From: Brienomyrus brachyistius
Lineage: Eukaryota > Chordata > Actinopteri > Osteoglossiformes > Mormyridae
Length of the DNA stretch: 64,000 nucleotides
NCBI RefSeq assembly: GCF_023856365.1
Contig: NC_064551.1
Span: forward strand, 18,972,349 to 19,036,348
Direction of reading: 5' to 3'
Shown one piece after another: positions 1 through 13,116 of the stretch. Numbering within the stretch: the stretch's first letter is position 1; every line of letters starts with the position of its first letter. The notes below the pieces were generated by a model. That model ran no database searches. It saw only the letters and a program-made list of their open reading frames with translations, and had not been told where the DNA came from. A program made the position numbers and the translations under genes.

Positions 1-1947
1 GCCCAGTTATTTGTAGGACGCTGTCACAAGGCAAAACATCTTCACGAATGGGTCTGATAAGGTCCTCAAACATAACAGACATTATTATACCTTTATATTA
101 TCGCTTGAAACATGTCAAGGGTTTTCTAAAATAAATAAAAAATGCTAGATAATACGCAAACAACAACAAGACAACGCTGTACTGTACATAGAGTATCTGT
201 TCAAATAAAGAACATCAACAACCATTTTATTTTTTACATTTCATGTCATTCGTTTGTTTAACTAAGATCTTCCATTGGCTGAGTGATACATACATACTAT
301 TATTATTACTTTCATTACTTGTATTATCTCTATGGGAAGAGGCTATTGTAGTTTCTTGTCGTAGTTGCTGTTCTGGAGGATCTCCCTAGGGGGCAGTCTG
401 ATTGTTCGGGGATTGACATAGATTTATTTTATTTTTTTTTACATAATTCATCTGTGTAAATAGGTATGATTTGTCTACTCTTGGTTATAACAGCAAATGT
501 GATTCAAGACATCACCAGTATAGATTTGTTTTACCTTTAGACGTTATAGACACCTGATCGTATTTAAAAATCTTTTGGGCATTTCTAGTTTATATTAGAC
601 TTTTACCTTTCGGGATTAAAAGATGCTTTTACTCTAATGATTGTTCTTTTCACTTATTCGTGGTCCGTATTGTATCCCGAAGCTGTAACAACTTATTTCC
701 ATTGCAGTACTAACATAATCATGTACCATAGTATAAGCAGGACGCCCCTGGCGTAGTACTCTGCCGTTACAATGACAACACAGACTCACTCCAGAGGCTG
801 CCTACACGTACAACCGGTTCAACGCGCAAGGGTGGGGGGTTACGTGCAAGTCAAAACGCTTCACATTTAGACAACAACATAAAAGAAATTCTTCTGCTTA
901 CGGGAGTGAGGTGGAGGCGGGGGAGTCTGAGCACCTGGCCCTTTTACCCTGACTGCAGTGTTTCCCTTTACTGACAGAATACCCCCTTTAATGTATGTGT
1001 CAAAGGCATTTTATAATTACGCACCTCCTCCTGCCGGAGGTCGATACTGGAGAGCTGCACACGTTTAAACTTAAATAACACATTCAAAGTGCAGAGACAG
1101 CACACATGGCCTGCAAAACAAGTGCTCACCCCCAGAATAGATAAAAGCTAAACATAATAAAAATGCTTTACAGTAGGGAATTTAGATACATATTAATGAA
1201 AAAAATATGTTTTATCTAATTTACATTGATAAAGGAACGCAGTTCAGCCAGATTCGATCTTATCAGGAACGAAAAAAACGCGCTGCAAACTACAGCGTTT
1301 TAAATGTAGTACTTTGCACAGAATTACCATACATAACTGTATATTGCGATGCTGTGGCGGCTGTTCATGCACTTGCCTATTCAGACTACTTGTATAAGAG
1401 TTTGGCCTTGTAAATCAGTGTATGTATTCGTGCATTAGTGTTGTAAATAGTATGTGTCACACTGGTGTGATGTTCTGCTCTGGAGCACATGGCTTTTTTA
1501 AGTGTCAGCCCGAAGTTGTTAAACCCTCTTGTTTGTGGCATCATTTTTTTTAGCCCAAACCAAAATGATGCTTATCTGAGCCACTTGAGAGGGTGTTAGC
1601 AGTGAGCTGTCCATAAATTATATCATAAAATGTGTTTTCATTTTCTTTTATAAGACCCATTAGCTAGACTCAATATACCAATCTGCAAATTCATTGCAGT
1701 TTGGCAAATTACTTCTTTCTCAACTCACCACAAAAACTACCTCAAGTGAACATAAAATCTTTTGTGATATTTAAAGGTTTCTGTAAAATTCAAGTGTATC
1801 AATCAATAGTTCTAAGTTTGCGAAATCTTCTAAATGCCACCAATATCAGTACCACCGTAATTTGCAGATTCCCGACACGGAGCTGGTCCCAGATTCCTCT
1901 GAGGTGTATCAAATAAGACAGAGAAGTGTGACACAATGACTGAAAGA
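1..1947. other. Intergenic/3' flank, no gene seen
   Basis: AT-rich sequence without a recognisable coding exon, RNA gene or repeat family. The open frames here (for example 1207-1413 and 1701-1916) have no recognisable protein similarity and no splice context. The stretch lies downstream of mrap2, which is on the minus strand. Confidence 0.6.
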
Positions 1948-1953
1948 TTTATT
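1948..1953 (-). terminator. mrap2: Candidate polyadenylation signal of mrap2
   Basis: TTTATT on the plus strand reads AATAAA on the minus strand, about 220 nt past the mrap2 stop codon. It is the nearest canonical hexamer downstream of that stop that I noticed. The position is plausible for a short 3'UTR, but no cleavage site can be proven from sequence. Confidence 0.4.
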
Positions 1954-2176
1954 GAAAATTGTTTTCAGGAAAACAGCAGTAGAGCAGATGGATCTGCATA
2001 GTACAACAGTCCAGACAAAACAATGGGGCTGGGTCTGAGCCAGGTGCCCCCAAGTAAAACAGAACAGAAGTTTAGAAGGTACCCTTGACCCCCATGGTCA
2101 TATGACGCTCCCCCTCCTCATAGGTATGTATCAATATCAGGATTTTACCACATCCCCACATACAGCCATATGTTAT

Positions 2177-3403
2177 TTACATGGTATGGTGATAGTTGTT
2201 GGACGACGGGGAGTTGCTGTCCAGGAGAACTGGTTGATCACACAGCAGTAAGTCATCGTCCCCCAGAGCTGAGCTGTACTCCGAGTTCACAAAGTTGGGG
2301 ATGTTGCAGTGTGTCAGGAAGCTTGTGTCCCGCTCGACCTTGCACTTCGCCTGGGCCTGCTGTGAGCCACTGCAGACACACTGTTTCGCGTCTCTCCACT
2401 GGCCATGGCCCTCAGCCGTCCTGCCTGCCTCCTCCTCATGAATGAAACAGTGGATGAGCGAATGAGATTCGTCCAGCAGAGGCTGGGAGCAGGCCTTGTT
2501 GTCTGGGGCCTGTGGATGCCTAAAGTCCACCATGCAGCTGGATGGACGGCAATGCCTATCAAATGTATCCTGGTTCCTGTGGTACAAACAAGCAAAGAAC
2601 TGAGGGGGGCCGTGAAACGAGGAGAAAAGATCAATGACAATGAATAAAGGCAAAGCAAAGAAGCAATTTTCAAGCTACTGCATGTAGTAGAAAGCAGTTA
2701 GGTGATTAATCCCAATTGTTCCTAGGAGTGGCTGATATTACTTTTTCAATTCTAAGTTACTTTTCATTAAAGTGTGTCCTAAATAAATATAATGTAAGAG
2801 GAGATATTCTTGCAAAGTAATTTGTCTAACCTCCACTGGATGGCGCTTGGTGACTATGAAATAAACAACTTCCACATGATTATCCTTGTTCCATATATTA
2901 GGGCTCATGATTGATATACCGTGTCTGGCTCCGGTCCCCCCGCGACCCCAGTTGGGATTAAGCGGTTCCAGAAAATGGATGGATGGATGGATGGAAAAAA
3001 CGAACAGAAATCACTCCAAAGTCTTTTCCAACAATATGCTAAAAGTACATTTCTAATTCCTACATTTCTAGTAAATATTTTCACAGCTGAAACCCCATCC
3101 TTTGTCAAAAGTCTGTCCCATCCTTCATAAAGTGACTACAGTGGAGCAAACAATCTATGCAGATATGATTAGCAGTTCAAAGAGGAAAGTAGAAAGATCC
3201 ATTACATACATATATTCCTCTCTGTTAAAGTCCTGGTCTGTCTGTGTGTGTGTGTGTATGTGTGTGTGTGTATGTGTGTATATATCATGCATGTGCTGTC
3301 CCAGTTTGATGTGTGTCTTTGATGTGTGAGAGGCAACTCAAAAACAAAATTCTGAACATGGTGCCCAGGGACACATTGGCATGGTTTGAAGTACCAGGGT
3401 CCT

Positions 3404-3442
<39 letters not shown>

Positions 3443-5448
3443 ATAGACTGGGGTGTGGGGGTTTAAAATTTTATTAACCAGGGCTGCCAGAGGCCCTTGA
3501 TGGTGCAGAATTGCAACAGGAACCTGTCAATGGTGAGTGCTGTTCAGTCACAACTTACTGAGCAGCTGTTTGTCTGATACAAATCGCTGAACATTATAAA
3601 ATAAAAATGAAACTGATCTATCCTACTTTAGTAATGTATATACCTTTGCTGATTATAGAACCCATATTACTCAATTTGGTTTTAAAGTCAGCTATGATCA
3701 TAGCTTGAATAATGATGGAGTCTTACTCTTGGTGTGGTGGCCCCGTCTTGGTGAGGAGAGTCAGGACAAAGAACATGAAGATGACAAAAAGGGCCAAGCC
3801 CACCCAGAAGCCGATCACAACTGAATCTGCAACAAAAGCATTGGCAACGTTAGTCTAGGTGCATCCTGTCTGCATCCAGATGACGACACAGACATGTTCA
3901 AACTCAACAGGACAAAAACATGAAGGACTGTGACTGGCTAATGCTACCCAAAAATGCCTCAGATATGAATGGTCTTACCCTTTTATTAGCTGGAGCTCCA
4001 GAGGAGTGGGATTGTGTGTCAGACAGATCCGCGAATGGCTCCCAACCACTGTGCAGGACCACAGGGAGTAAATACCAGAGGCAGAAAGATGCCTGTGTAA
4101 CAGCCCCCAAGCTCTGCTTCAAGGGAAAGATGTGCTAGGCCACTGCAACTCAAGGTCTGACTCCATGACACATGTAGGTGAATGCAAGCACCCACGGCAC
4201 TGGGGGCTAAAGGCCACCATGCATTTTAAGTTTTTTCCCCAGCAGTCTTTGTTTAAATCAATAAACCCTTGTTTGTCTCTGAGCTGCAAGTGGATCATCA
4301 CCTTTTCCTGCCTGCACCATGCATCAGTCCATAACAAATGTGACTTGAAAACTTTGTAACTTATGCCAAAGAAAATGAATTAAATAATTTTTAAAAAGTA
4401 ATACCAGCGGCCAATGATGCATTTTATGATGCATTATATGCATTTAAAGTAAGAAATAATCACGCATTAATAAATAATATCATAGACATCTCCCATGGAT
4501 CTTATGAGTCTCACAAAAACTCCCTAGTAACCAGCTCAAGTGAATGTCCTGAACTTGTCAGATTCTTTTAAATCTGAAAACTAGTTTGACTGATTCACTG
4601 AAAAGAACTGGTTCAAAAGAACAATTTGTTGAAGTCCTGGACATCGCTATTGTTACCTTGGATAATTGCTTTTGCATGGTAGTAGTCTTTTCTTGCTAAC
4701 ACCAAATCTTGTTGTAGTTCACATAGTACTTTTCTCTCCGACTAAAAATTGCGGAAATACAAATGTTATTCCGCATTTATGTGCTTCAGCTGGGTGTGGT
4801 CTGAGTGGGCGTGGTGTGATCTGAGTGGGCGTGGTGTGATTGGGTGTGGTCTGAGTGGGTGTGGCCTCACTGTGCAGCTATCGGGCTGGGGGTAGTGCAG
4901 GTGGGTGTGGTCTGGTTCTGCATAGCTGCATGGAGTGTGACTGGTGGCAAGTGTAACAGGATGGTTACAGAAAACCTCTAAACTTATTTTAGTGTGTTCT
5001 TATTCAGTGTGGCACTGAAACACACAAACTAAAGATAAAACATTGATGAAACTTAAGTAACTTCATGGTAAGTTGATCTAAAATAGCTGCGCAGCTAGTC
5101 CATAATTCTGCAATTACATGTGGCTCCAAGTTTAAAGGGTTCTATTCATCTGCAAAAGAATGACATAAATCACGTACACTTTTACCCACAAAGATCCTTA
5201 AATAATCTCTATTCGACATCAATGCAAAAAGGATGGTACACAGAGATGTGTGCGTTATGGACAAAGACTCAGACAAGACCCGTAACAACAATAATATGTA
5301 CATATAAAAATGAATAGTTACCACAGGACATACATCTGTGCGCTGTGAGGTTGTCGAATGACACTGGCTCGTCATCGTCGTAATATTCATATTCCCACAC
5401 GTAATGTGGACCAGAGCCGGATTTGCTGGAATTCTGGAATTTGGGCAT
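2177..5448 (-). CDS. mrap2: Melanocortin-2 receptor accessory protein 2 (MRAP2)
   Basis: Three coding exons on the minus strand: 5448-5334, 3826-3727 and 2576-2177. Phases agree and give 204 residues, against about 205 in mammals. The start is ATG at 5448 with an N-terminal NSS glycosylation sequon. Next come YVWEYEYYDDDEPVSF and the AHRYS junction, which is restored only by the GTATGT donor after 5334. A transmembrane segment follows at residues 41-63 (VVIGFWVGLALFVIF then TLLTKTG), and the C-terminal tail ends with the family-typical IPNFVN and acidic DDDLLL motifs. From family knowledge, MRAP2 is a single-pass protein that forms antiparallel dimers and modulates MC4R and other GPCRs in energy balance. 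Teleosts often have two copies (a and b) and I cannot tell which this is. The 5'UTR exon was not identified; an acceptor-like TTTTAG lies just upstream of the start exon (about 5472). Confidence 0.93.
2917..2996 (+). mobile_element. 3' tail fragment of a V-SINE-like element with (ATGG)n
   Basis: A stretch reading CCGCGACCCCAGTTGGGAT followed by AAGCGGTTCCAGAAAATGG and an ATGG tandem end. It matches the tail of the fuller copy at 46411-46790 in the opposite orientation. It lies inside the intron between mrap2 coding exons 2 and 3. Only the tail is present, as in 5'-truncated retroposed copies. Confidence 0.6.
3240..3441. repeat. (TG)n microsatellites
   Basis: Two TG runs, at about 3243-3284 (interrupted by TA steps) and 3406-3441, inside the mrap2 intron. 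Simple repeats; no further function seen. Confidence 0.9.
4791..4866. repeat. Short GGGTGTGGTCTGAGT-type tandem repeat
   Basis: About four imperfect units based on gggtgtggtctgagt with GGGCGTGG variants, inside the mrap2 intron. GC-box or KLF-like motifs are created by repetition, so no regulatory role is claimed. Confidence 0.6.
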
Positions 5449-6309
5449 CTCAGTCCCAGGGCTTTTCTGGACTAAAACACTGGAATAGATGAGGCTGGGA
5501 AAAGATCGGTGTAGAGTGAAGACTAAGCAACGCCTCCGCTAAGTATGCAGTTGCGTCGTCCCAAAAGTCCTCTTTTTTATCGTCTACTTCCACAGCTTAC
5601 GTCACCCTATATTACTCTTTCAGTCCCTAATATTCTTAAGCAATATTTTTTTCGTTACTTGCAATCACTATTATTTCCCCATATTTATCCATTAAAATGA
5701 TACTGCAAGTTGCCGAATAACACAGGCATCATCCTCACTGACGACTCCTCTAAAACTCCTGTGGGATTTCAAGCAGATTGCAAATCAATGTAATGAAATC
5801 TAAATGCTTCTACGTATTTCTAATATAAATCCTGAGACGTTTGGACAATCTGCTACCTGAAATCTGCAAACGATAAATCTATTCTCTACATAATATAGCA
5901 TATAGCAAATTTCCATACACCAAAAGACGTGTCCCAAGTACCTTTCTGAATACGTAACGATAAATAACTATTTAAGTCACATTTCATCCACATCGATTAA
6001 ATTTACACTAGACATGCCAGATGATATTAATGTTAAAAACAATATGACGCTATAATATTTCAAAATGACCCGACATTAATATGCCTCATTCAAAGCTGAT
6101 GCTTTCTGCTTTAGCATTTACCGACTTAGATGAGCAGTTTATTTCAGCCGCCTGTCCAAAAGACGCGAAGACCTCAGCACTGCATCGCTTCGTTTTCATC
6201 CGGTTTCTGCTTCGTAAACCTGCGATCTCTTCGGCAAAAACGCTCTTCAGTGACGTATTTACTTTATTAGTAACACACGTGCGCGTGCGCACGCGTTTGC
6301 GTTCATACT

Positions 6310-6563
6310 TTTGTGGGGACGGTCCATTCTTTTCTATGGGAAAACCATAATCCTAACAATGACAACATTAAATCCAGCGCTTACCTTAACCACAAGTAAC
6401 CAAACAAAATACAAGACTTTTTTGACATTTTTAGTTTTTTGATTGCAGTCACAGATTTTTGTAAAATTAGGTTTCCCCTTGTGGGGACTGAAAAGGTGTC
6501 CTCACGATGTCAAAATAACAGATTTTCTTTTATCACATTTCGTGGATATTTGGCCCCCACAAT
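6310..6563. mobile_element. Candidate MITE with TTGTGGGG / CCCCACAA ends
   Basis: The left end reads TTGTGGGGACGG and the right end reads ...CCCCCACAA, so the tips are inverted. An internal CTTGTGGGGACTGAAAAGG resembles a motif common in fish dispersed repeats. A related scrap (ATTGTGGGGACCAAGAAG) lies in a drc1 intron near 44680. No transposase is encoded. Family assignment is inference. Confidence 0.4.
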
Positions 6564-6667
6564 ATAATAAATACATGACACACACTGTCACGTTTTGACA
6601 CGAAGGAGACTGGGGCAGGCATGAGGGCGGAACATTAACCGTTTTATTGAGGATATGGGAACAGGGC

Positions 6668-6783
6668 AAACAAAATGCAGACCACATGGGGTCAAACAAA
6701 ATGCAGACCACATGGGGTCAAACAAAATGCAGACCACATGGAGTCAAACAAAAGGCAGACAACATGGGGTCAAACAAAAGGCA
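6668..6783. repeat. 26-bp minisatellite, about 4.5 copies
   Basis: The unit aaacaaaatgcagaccacat plus ggggtc starts at 6668, 6694, 6720, 6746 and 6772. Later copies carry AAAGGC and AACATG variants and the last copy is partial. Located between genes. Confidence 0.9.
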
Positions 6784-7160
6784 AAGCACTGGAACATACA
6801 CTAGGGCGACATCAATGACCAGGATGGGGAGTGCAGGACTGAAAGACATTTTATAAAAGGCACATTAGAGTGGCACCTGGGGTGATCCACAAGAGGGCGA
6901 TAACAAGAGGTAAGACCAAACAAGCAACAGGTGTGACCCCTTTAGAGCCAGACTAGGGAGAGAACAAGAGGGGCAGGGAGGCGAGACATGAAACACACCA
7001 CAAATTTTGATATAAAACACTTTGGATGGTTCAGAATTAAAGTATAACTGAACTAGCAACATTAAATGTAATAGGTCTTGAATAAGACACAGAACGCTAC
7101 TACAATGGGCTGGTGCCCAACCCTGCTGCTGGTCCGTTGCCCTGCAGAGCTTAGCTGCAG

Positions 7161-7278
7161 ACCGATAATCAGATACAGATAATCAGGTCCTTCTGTAGCA
7201 TCTCACTACTAGAGCCAGCTTAGCTTCATCATAGCTACTGAGATGCTATGGAAGGGCCTGATTATCTGTATCTGGTGT
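7161..7278. mobile_element. Fold-back (hairpin) element
   Basis: The left arm (ACCGATAATCAGATACAG, then ATAATCAGGTCCTTC, then TAGCATCTCA) is mirrored by a right arm reading TGAGATGCTATGGAAGG, GCCTGATTATCTGTATCTGG. A short loop lies around 7210-7225. This looks like a small non-autonomous hairpin element; the family is unknown. Confidence 0.6.
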
Positions 7279-10200
7279 TTTACATTAGGGCTGGACTCTG
7301 GACCCCCATCATCCTCAATAACACAAATTGTAACTGAAGTGATGAAATAATAGCAGTGGGAAGGAAAGAAATATTAGGAGGTTGGGATGTGACTGATGCA
7401 CAGGAGCCAGCCGTGAAAACAGCTCAGCACTGCTCAGATGTGAGGTTGAATCTCCACTGAGCATTTGAGATGAGAACACACTATGTATGCTGTTATTTAA
7501 TTAGTGCCTGTGTACCGCTGAAGGGAAGCAGACAACTCCTGCATACTGATGTTTATTTGTGAAAACGAGGGTCCCTCTTCTCATTACCCAGGTAATTAGC
7601 ACTTAAATTGATGCTACAGTACTTAGTTTCAGAAGTCACTGGGGATCTCGGACATCAGCGAGCAATCTGCCTCACGGCGCTGGGCAAAGGAGACCTCGGG
7701 GGGGGGGGGTTCCTTATGCCTGCTTTCCATATTTATTGCCTTCTTACAAATTGCTCTTCCTAGCAAGAAGCCACGCTTCTCAGCTGTATTATAGATGTGA
7801 TAGCTTGATCCACAGATTTCCGGGCTCTGTACCTTGAATACAGATGACTTTAAAGACCTCCAGTGACGGCCACACTGTTAAGTCATGCCAGTCACATTTG
7901 CAGCTTTGCAAAGAGCCAATGTGGAGAGAGTATTCACACAAAATAATTACACATCATTAAAACGACTCGCTTTCTTAGTAAAAGATTGAAAATTACACGG
8001 TCATCTCATGTTTAGAAGTCTAAACAATTCACGTGCATATTAAACCAATCTACAGATATACAGGTAACCACCAATCAACAAAATATAAATGGTTCATACA
8101 TCAATTATGTGTACCATACCTGTGGCACAGATTTTAATCATAAAGTAAAGGATGATTGCGCTTAAATGAAGGTTTTTGTAAATTCACACAATCCAGTTTA
8201 ATTTTTACACAATTAATGTAGATTGCATACAAATATCAGGAGCCAGGCCAATGTTTAATGCACAAACACTGACTTGGTGATGTAGATTGCTCCCCACAGC
8301 TATTAATTTCTTGCTTCTTAGCTATTTTAATCTAAGAACAATCAGCTGTCATTGATTTTGCATTTTAGCTGCACCAGTTACTATGTGACCGATTCCCTTG
8401 GCTGATTTATGATGCTGGATAATCGTACAGAAGTAGGTCAGGTGATAAGAATTCCAAAGCAGGACCAATTCTGGGACTTGAAAAATTAAGTCGTGAGTAC
8501 ATGCTCTTAAACAATCCACCACAAACTACCTTTGATATACAGAAACAGCTTAGGAGACCGAAGGATTGTGTTCACTACCACGTAAATCACAGAGGACTGT
8601 ATACTGTGTGCAACTTAAAACCCCAGGCCATTCTGGAAAACAGATTTGTTTGCTATAGTTTGTGCATGGACAGGCTGATATTACTCAGCCTGCTAGTATG
8701 TTGCCATGGTAATGCATCAACCAGGCAAAGAAGGAAAATCACAATGATGGGTCAAGTGTAATGTTTCAGGTTTTCTCTATGTTTTTCAGTTTCGATTAAT
8801 TCCGTTGTCATCCAAATGAATCCACTTCAAAAATAATATGATTGTAAAGCATCAAATATGGAAATAATAGTAATTATTGTACAATATTATATAATTTACA
8901 GTAGCAGTGAACATGGACAGAAAACATCAAAGAGAAAATAAAAAAATCTTTCTGGTGACTGGAGAAAAAGTTCTGGGAGTGTTAGATTGAATGGAAGCTG
9001 AATGGAAGTACTGGTAGAATAAAAAAAATCGTCCATTTTAGAGTGTGATGGCTTGCATAGTTATATTAACTGTGATATTTGTAAAGGACATAATTTCTAG
9101 TAAAAAAAATACACATAGATGATTTTGAAGACTTAGCATGTCTGTTCTCAAAATATTTACATGAATTTCGAAGACAGATTTGTACCCGACTGACAGGGAA
9201 CGTTCCCTGGACCTCAGCCAGCTGTACATGAAAGTTCTCTGGCAGGTGACAGAAAACATTCTTACTGTAACATAAATTTACACATTTTACATTACAACAA
9301 AGGTTCTGTCAACGTCAGCACAATAACACTATTACTTGAACACTTAACACAAAGCATGTTAAAAAATGTTGTTATAATAAAATATTATATTACAAAAGTG
9401 CTACATGTATGTATGCAAATGTGCCATCCACCTTGAATCCATGACCTGCATGCAGATGTAAAGCAACAGTGTTACTCACAGCCTTAGCATGCACTCCATC
9501 TGTTAATCTCTTATTACTTGTTGTAGTAGTAGTTGTAATAATGGGATAATGTTCTAGGAACATCAGGAAAACTGGACACCAAACTGGACATCAGAATGCT
9601 CTTGGGGCATCATATAAATGGCTGACTGGTTTGACTCTCGTCTGTATGTAAATACAGTATGTCTCAAAGAAGAGCCAGATGGAATACGCACATAGAAGCC
9701 TTGCAATGTACCTGTACTTACACAAAAGAATATTGATTTCCTAAACTAACAGTTAATCACACTCACCTGGCAGTACCTATAATATCTTAATACTGTACAC
9801 TAATTGCGCTGCATTATTCTGCCAGTCATTTAAAGCAGGGAATGCAGGACCCAAGGTCAGGGAGCAATCTACTGAGCTACCATGAAGAAATCAAAAGTTG
9901 CAAAAGGAGTAAGTTTCAAAATGATAGAAAATAACAATGTTTTGGATAAAAAAAAACATTTAAACCTTCTTAACTGTGGCTTGCAATGTCTCAGAACATT
10001 TCCCTTGATTATATCTCACTGTTTGATGTCAGTTTATGCCTCTCGTGTTTTGCCTCTATCTTAAGAACCTTCTAGAAACCCAAGAGCAACGCTCAGCTGC
10101 TGTCTTCCAGCTCTAATTAATCAAATGGTTATTTTCTCCCTGCAAATACATCTGACGGGACCTCAAGTGGGCCAGTGAGCCACAAGTTAATCAAAGTGTC

Positions 10201-13050
10201 TTTGCAGTTCAAATTAAAATTGTGTTTAACATTCCAGTTGCGGTTGCAATGAAATGATGACACAAATGGGTTTGGCATTCCTCCTGTGGACAGTGAAAGA
10301 CACTTAGTCACATGTCCCTCTGGCTGCTGATCACCTTTAGAATCTCCACTGACCAAAGACACAAGACATATTACTAAGGTTCCTATCAAAGTGCAAAGAC
10401 AACCTGTCTGTTAATCATGCCATTAAATTCCCATGTATACCACACATACCAGTGGAATGTGAGGACCTCCAGATATGCAATTTAATTCACCATTATCATT
10501 TTTGTTGGACAAAACAACCAGACTTGATTTAATGTTTTTAAATCACCAAGGTATTATGGAAATTACTATTGTCACAACAACTGAACAAAGTTGAAGAAAA
10601 TCATACTTTATAAAAGCCCTATGGATGGTGCACACTATATATTAAAGGCCATGGTCCAGTGTTACCAGGTCCTGTAGGGACCCTATAAAGCAGACAGTCA
10701 GGAACCCATGGTTACCCCTGATCACCCCCTGGTGGTGTGTGGCTGGATTGCAGAAAGCTGTCGCTTCACGCAGCAAATGGAGTCGGGCAGAATCTGGTGC
10801 GAAGCCACTGATAGGTCAGTCAAAAATCATACTGCAATGCCGAGCTCCTAAATTCGAAATACTCATATCTTGATCAGCCTTCCCTGGCTCAGTAAAATTA
10901 CTGTTATACGGTTTATTATTCAGGGCCATTTAGTCAATGTCGGGATAGCTGCTAAGTATGAATCACGTCTCTCTGATGAAAACTGCATATGTCCACTTTT
11001 GACGACTGTGACTTTTCACTATAGATGGAATACACCCCTGCTCTTCTGTCTACCGACAAGACTTGACATCTAAGTGATCATGACAAAATCTTTTATGAAG
11101 TCATCCATTTAGCCGGCAGGCCCATTTATGTTTGTACTAGTTAACATTTCTATTAAGGATGGTCGCTAGTTTTAACAACGTAGTGTTGCTGGTTAACTAA
11201 TACAACTGTAAACTGTGAATTTAAAGCGAGATTACTTTGTATCTTGTTGACATTGATATACTTGCCTTGCTAATAACAATCCACAGTCCAGTCCAGGCCT
11301 GACAAAAAGTTCATCCACACAATCAGCCAAAAGACTTGACTGTATGGTTTCAAGAGAACATCTTCATCTGCTAATTCAGGGACAGCTTCTTCCACAAGCG
11401 ATTAGGACTCTAAGAAACCTATAAAATGGTGATTGTTTTAACAATTACTGATGGGTGTGCTAATGCTGGCATGCAATGGACCTGTAAGATTTTGTACCAT
11501 TATTATTCCGGCAGGATCAGTGCCTATGCGGCATGGATCCATACACTGACTAGGCAGGCTGGCAGGCATTACATTTTGATGTTCTTCATGAGCTGTGGAG
11601 ACGAAGGCAAAACAGGAAATCAGTTTTTGAGGCAACACTGCCCTCTGCTGTCTTCTTAGGGCACAAGGCAGGCAAACACCAGAGAAGTAATGATAGGCGA
11701 AATTGCTGTCTATTGGGACAAAGTTCGTTTCACCTAAAAGATTCGTTTTGATTCGTTCACCAACTCCTTCAGTTGCACTTACTGTTTGCATAAAAAAATT
11801 CTTAAATACTTGTGCCAAAAATAGCCTATTACTTCGGCTACCTAGTGCTAAGAAGTAAGCTAAATACCACCAATAATTCATGGGAGAAAAATTATATTTG
11901 TTATTGAAATACAGCCTCTCGGAAGTCTCTCGGCATTGTACCTTAGCTACTCATGTTAGTTAAAAACGCAAACCTAACAGCTCATCACATAGTCAGCAAA
12001 ATAATCCAAACCCTAACAAACTCGTTCTGGCGTATCTGCGTTCAGTCCGAGGTTTAGTTTCCAGCGATCATGTACGCGCTTACCGCGAGCCCTTACATGC
12101 CTCACTGCTTCTCATTGGCTGTAGTCGAGGAGAAAAGTAGAATTCACACCTTATTTCCGAGGACGTGGAAGAACGATTTTTTAGGGAAATGAATGTGTGT
12201 GGTCAGTTCCTGTAATTTGTATATGTATATTTATTTAGTAGATCCTTGTAGTGAAAGAAACATACATTTTTGGGCAGGCAGGGTCAGAGAGTCCAGTTAA
12301 GGTTTAAGCGCCTTGCTCAAGGGTTAGGATCAAATGGCCTGAATAGAGGCCACAGAAGTAGCCCAAGCCTTCCACTCTCTCCACACTCTCTTTTAGAGGA
12401 ACACAACGCTCCTTCTCCCCTGAAACACTTTCACATCAGTTTTGGGATACAACACAAGCTCCTCTCACCATTCCAGAATCCACTTCTTGTTTTCTCTGTA
12501 ACTCTGTGTTTACTTTGCACAAACTTTCTGTTCCTATTATCTACCTCATCCTTCTCCTTTCTGAAAAATAAAGTGCTCGCTCACAACCACAGGCAGTTTA
12601 GCCACCTGGACTAGCCACTAATTTTCTTCTTCTTAGGTGAAAAAAAACGGTGCTCTGCTGTCTGCTGTCTATATATAAACCCTCCAAAATGTCACTTACA
12701 TTAAGGGCTTCACACGGCCTGAGACACAATGGGAGAGATACATGGGAAAGAAACTATTAATGTCAAGATAAGACAGCAAACGGGCCAGAATTACAGAGCA
12801 CAGACAAGGGAAGGGAACAAGGCCTGAGCCCAGGTAGCCATCACTCAGAATGCAGTGCTGAATGAAAAAATTACCTACAAATAACGCAAACTGATACAAT
12901 TTTTATACATAAATATTATCCATATACAGCTATACAGTGGCATGAAATAACACTCCCCCAGGACCACGGTGCTACGTACAGACCACAAGTGATGCAGGGA
13001 ATATTCATAATAGTTAAAAATGTACAAAACACAGGACAGGGCAAGAGTGA

Positions 13051-13116
13051 AGAATGTTTATGAAGAATGTTTATGAAAAATGTTTATGAAGAATGTTTAT
13101 GAAGAATGTTTATGAA
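13051..13116. repeat. 13-bp minisatellite, five copies
   Basis: Five head-to-tail units of agaatgtttatga, the third with one substitution (aaaatg). Confidence 0.9.

Noticed and set aside
2170..2647. Plus-strand open frames over the last mrap2 exon
   Set aside because: They are antisense shadows of the conserved MRAP2 C-terminal exon.
6081..6350. 89-codon open frame upstream of mrap2
   Set aside because: No domain, no splice context, overlaps a candidate repeat end and an open frame on the other strand.
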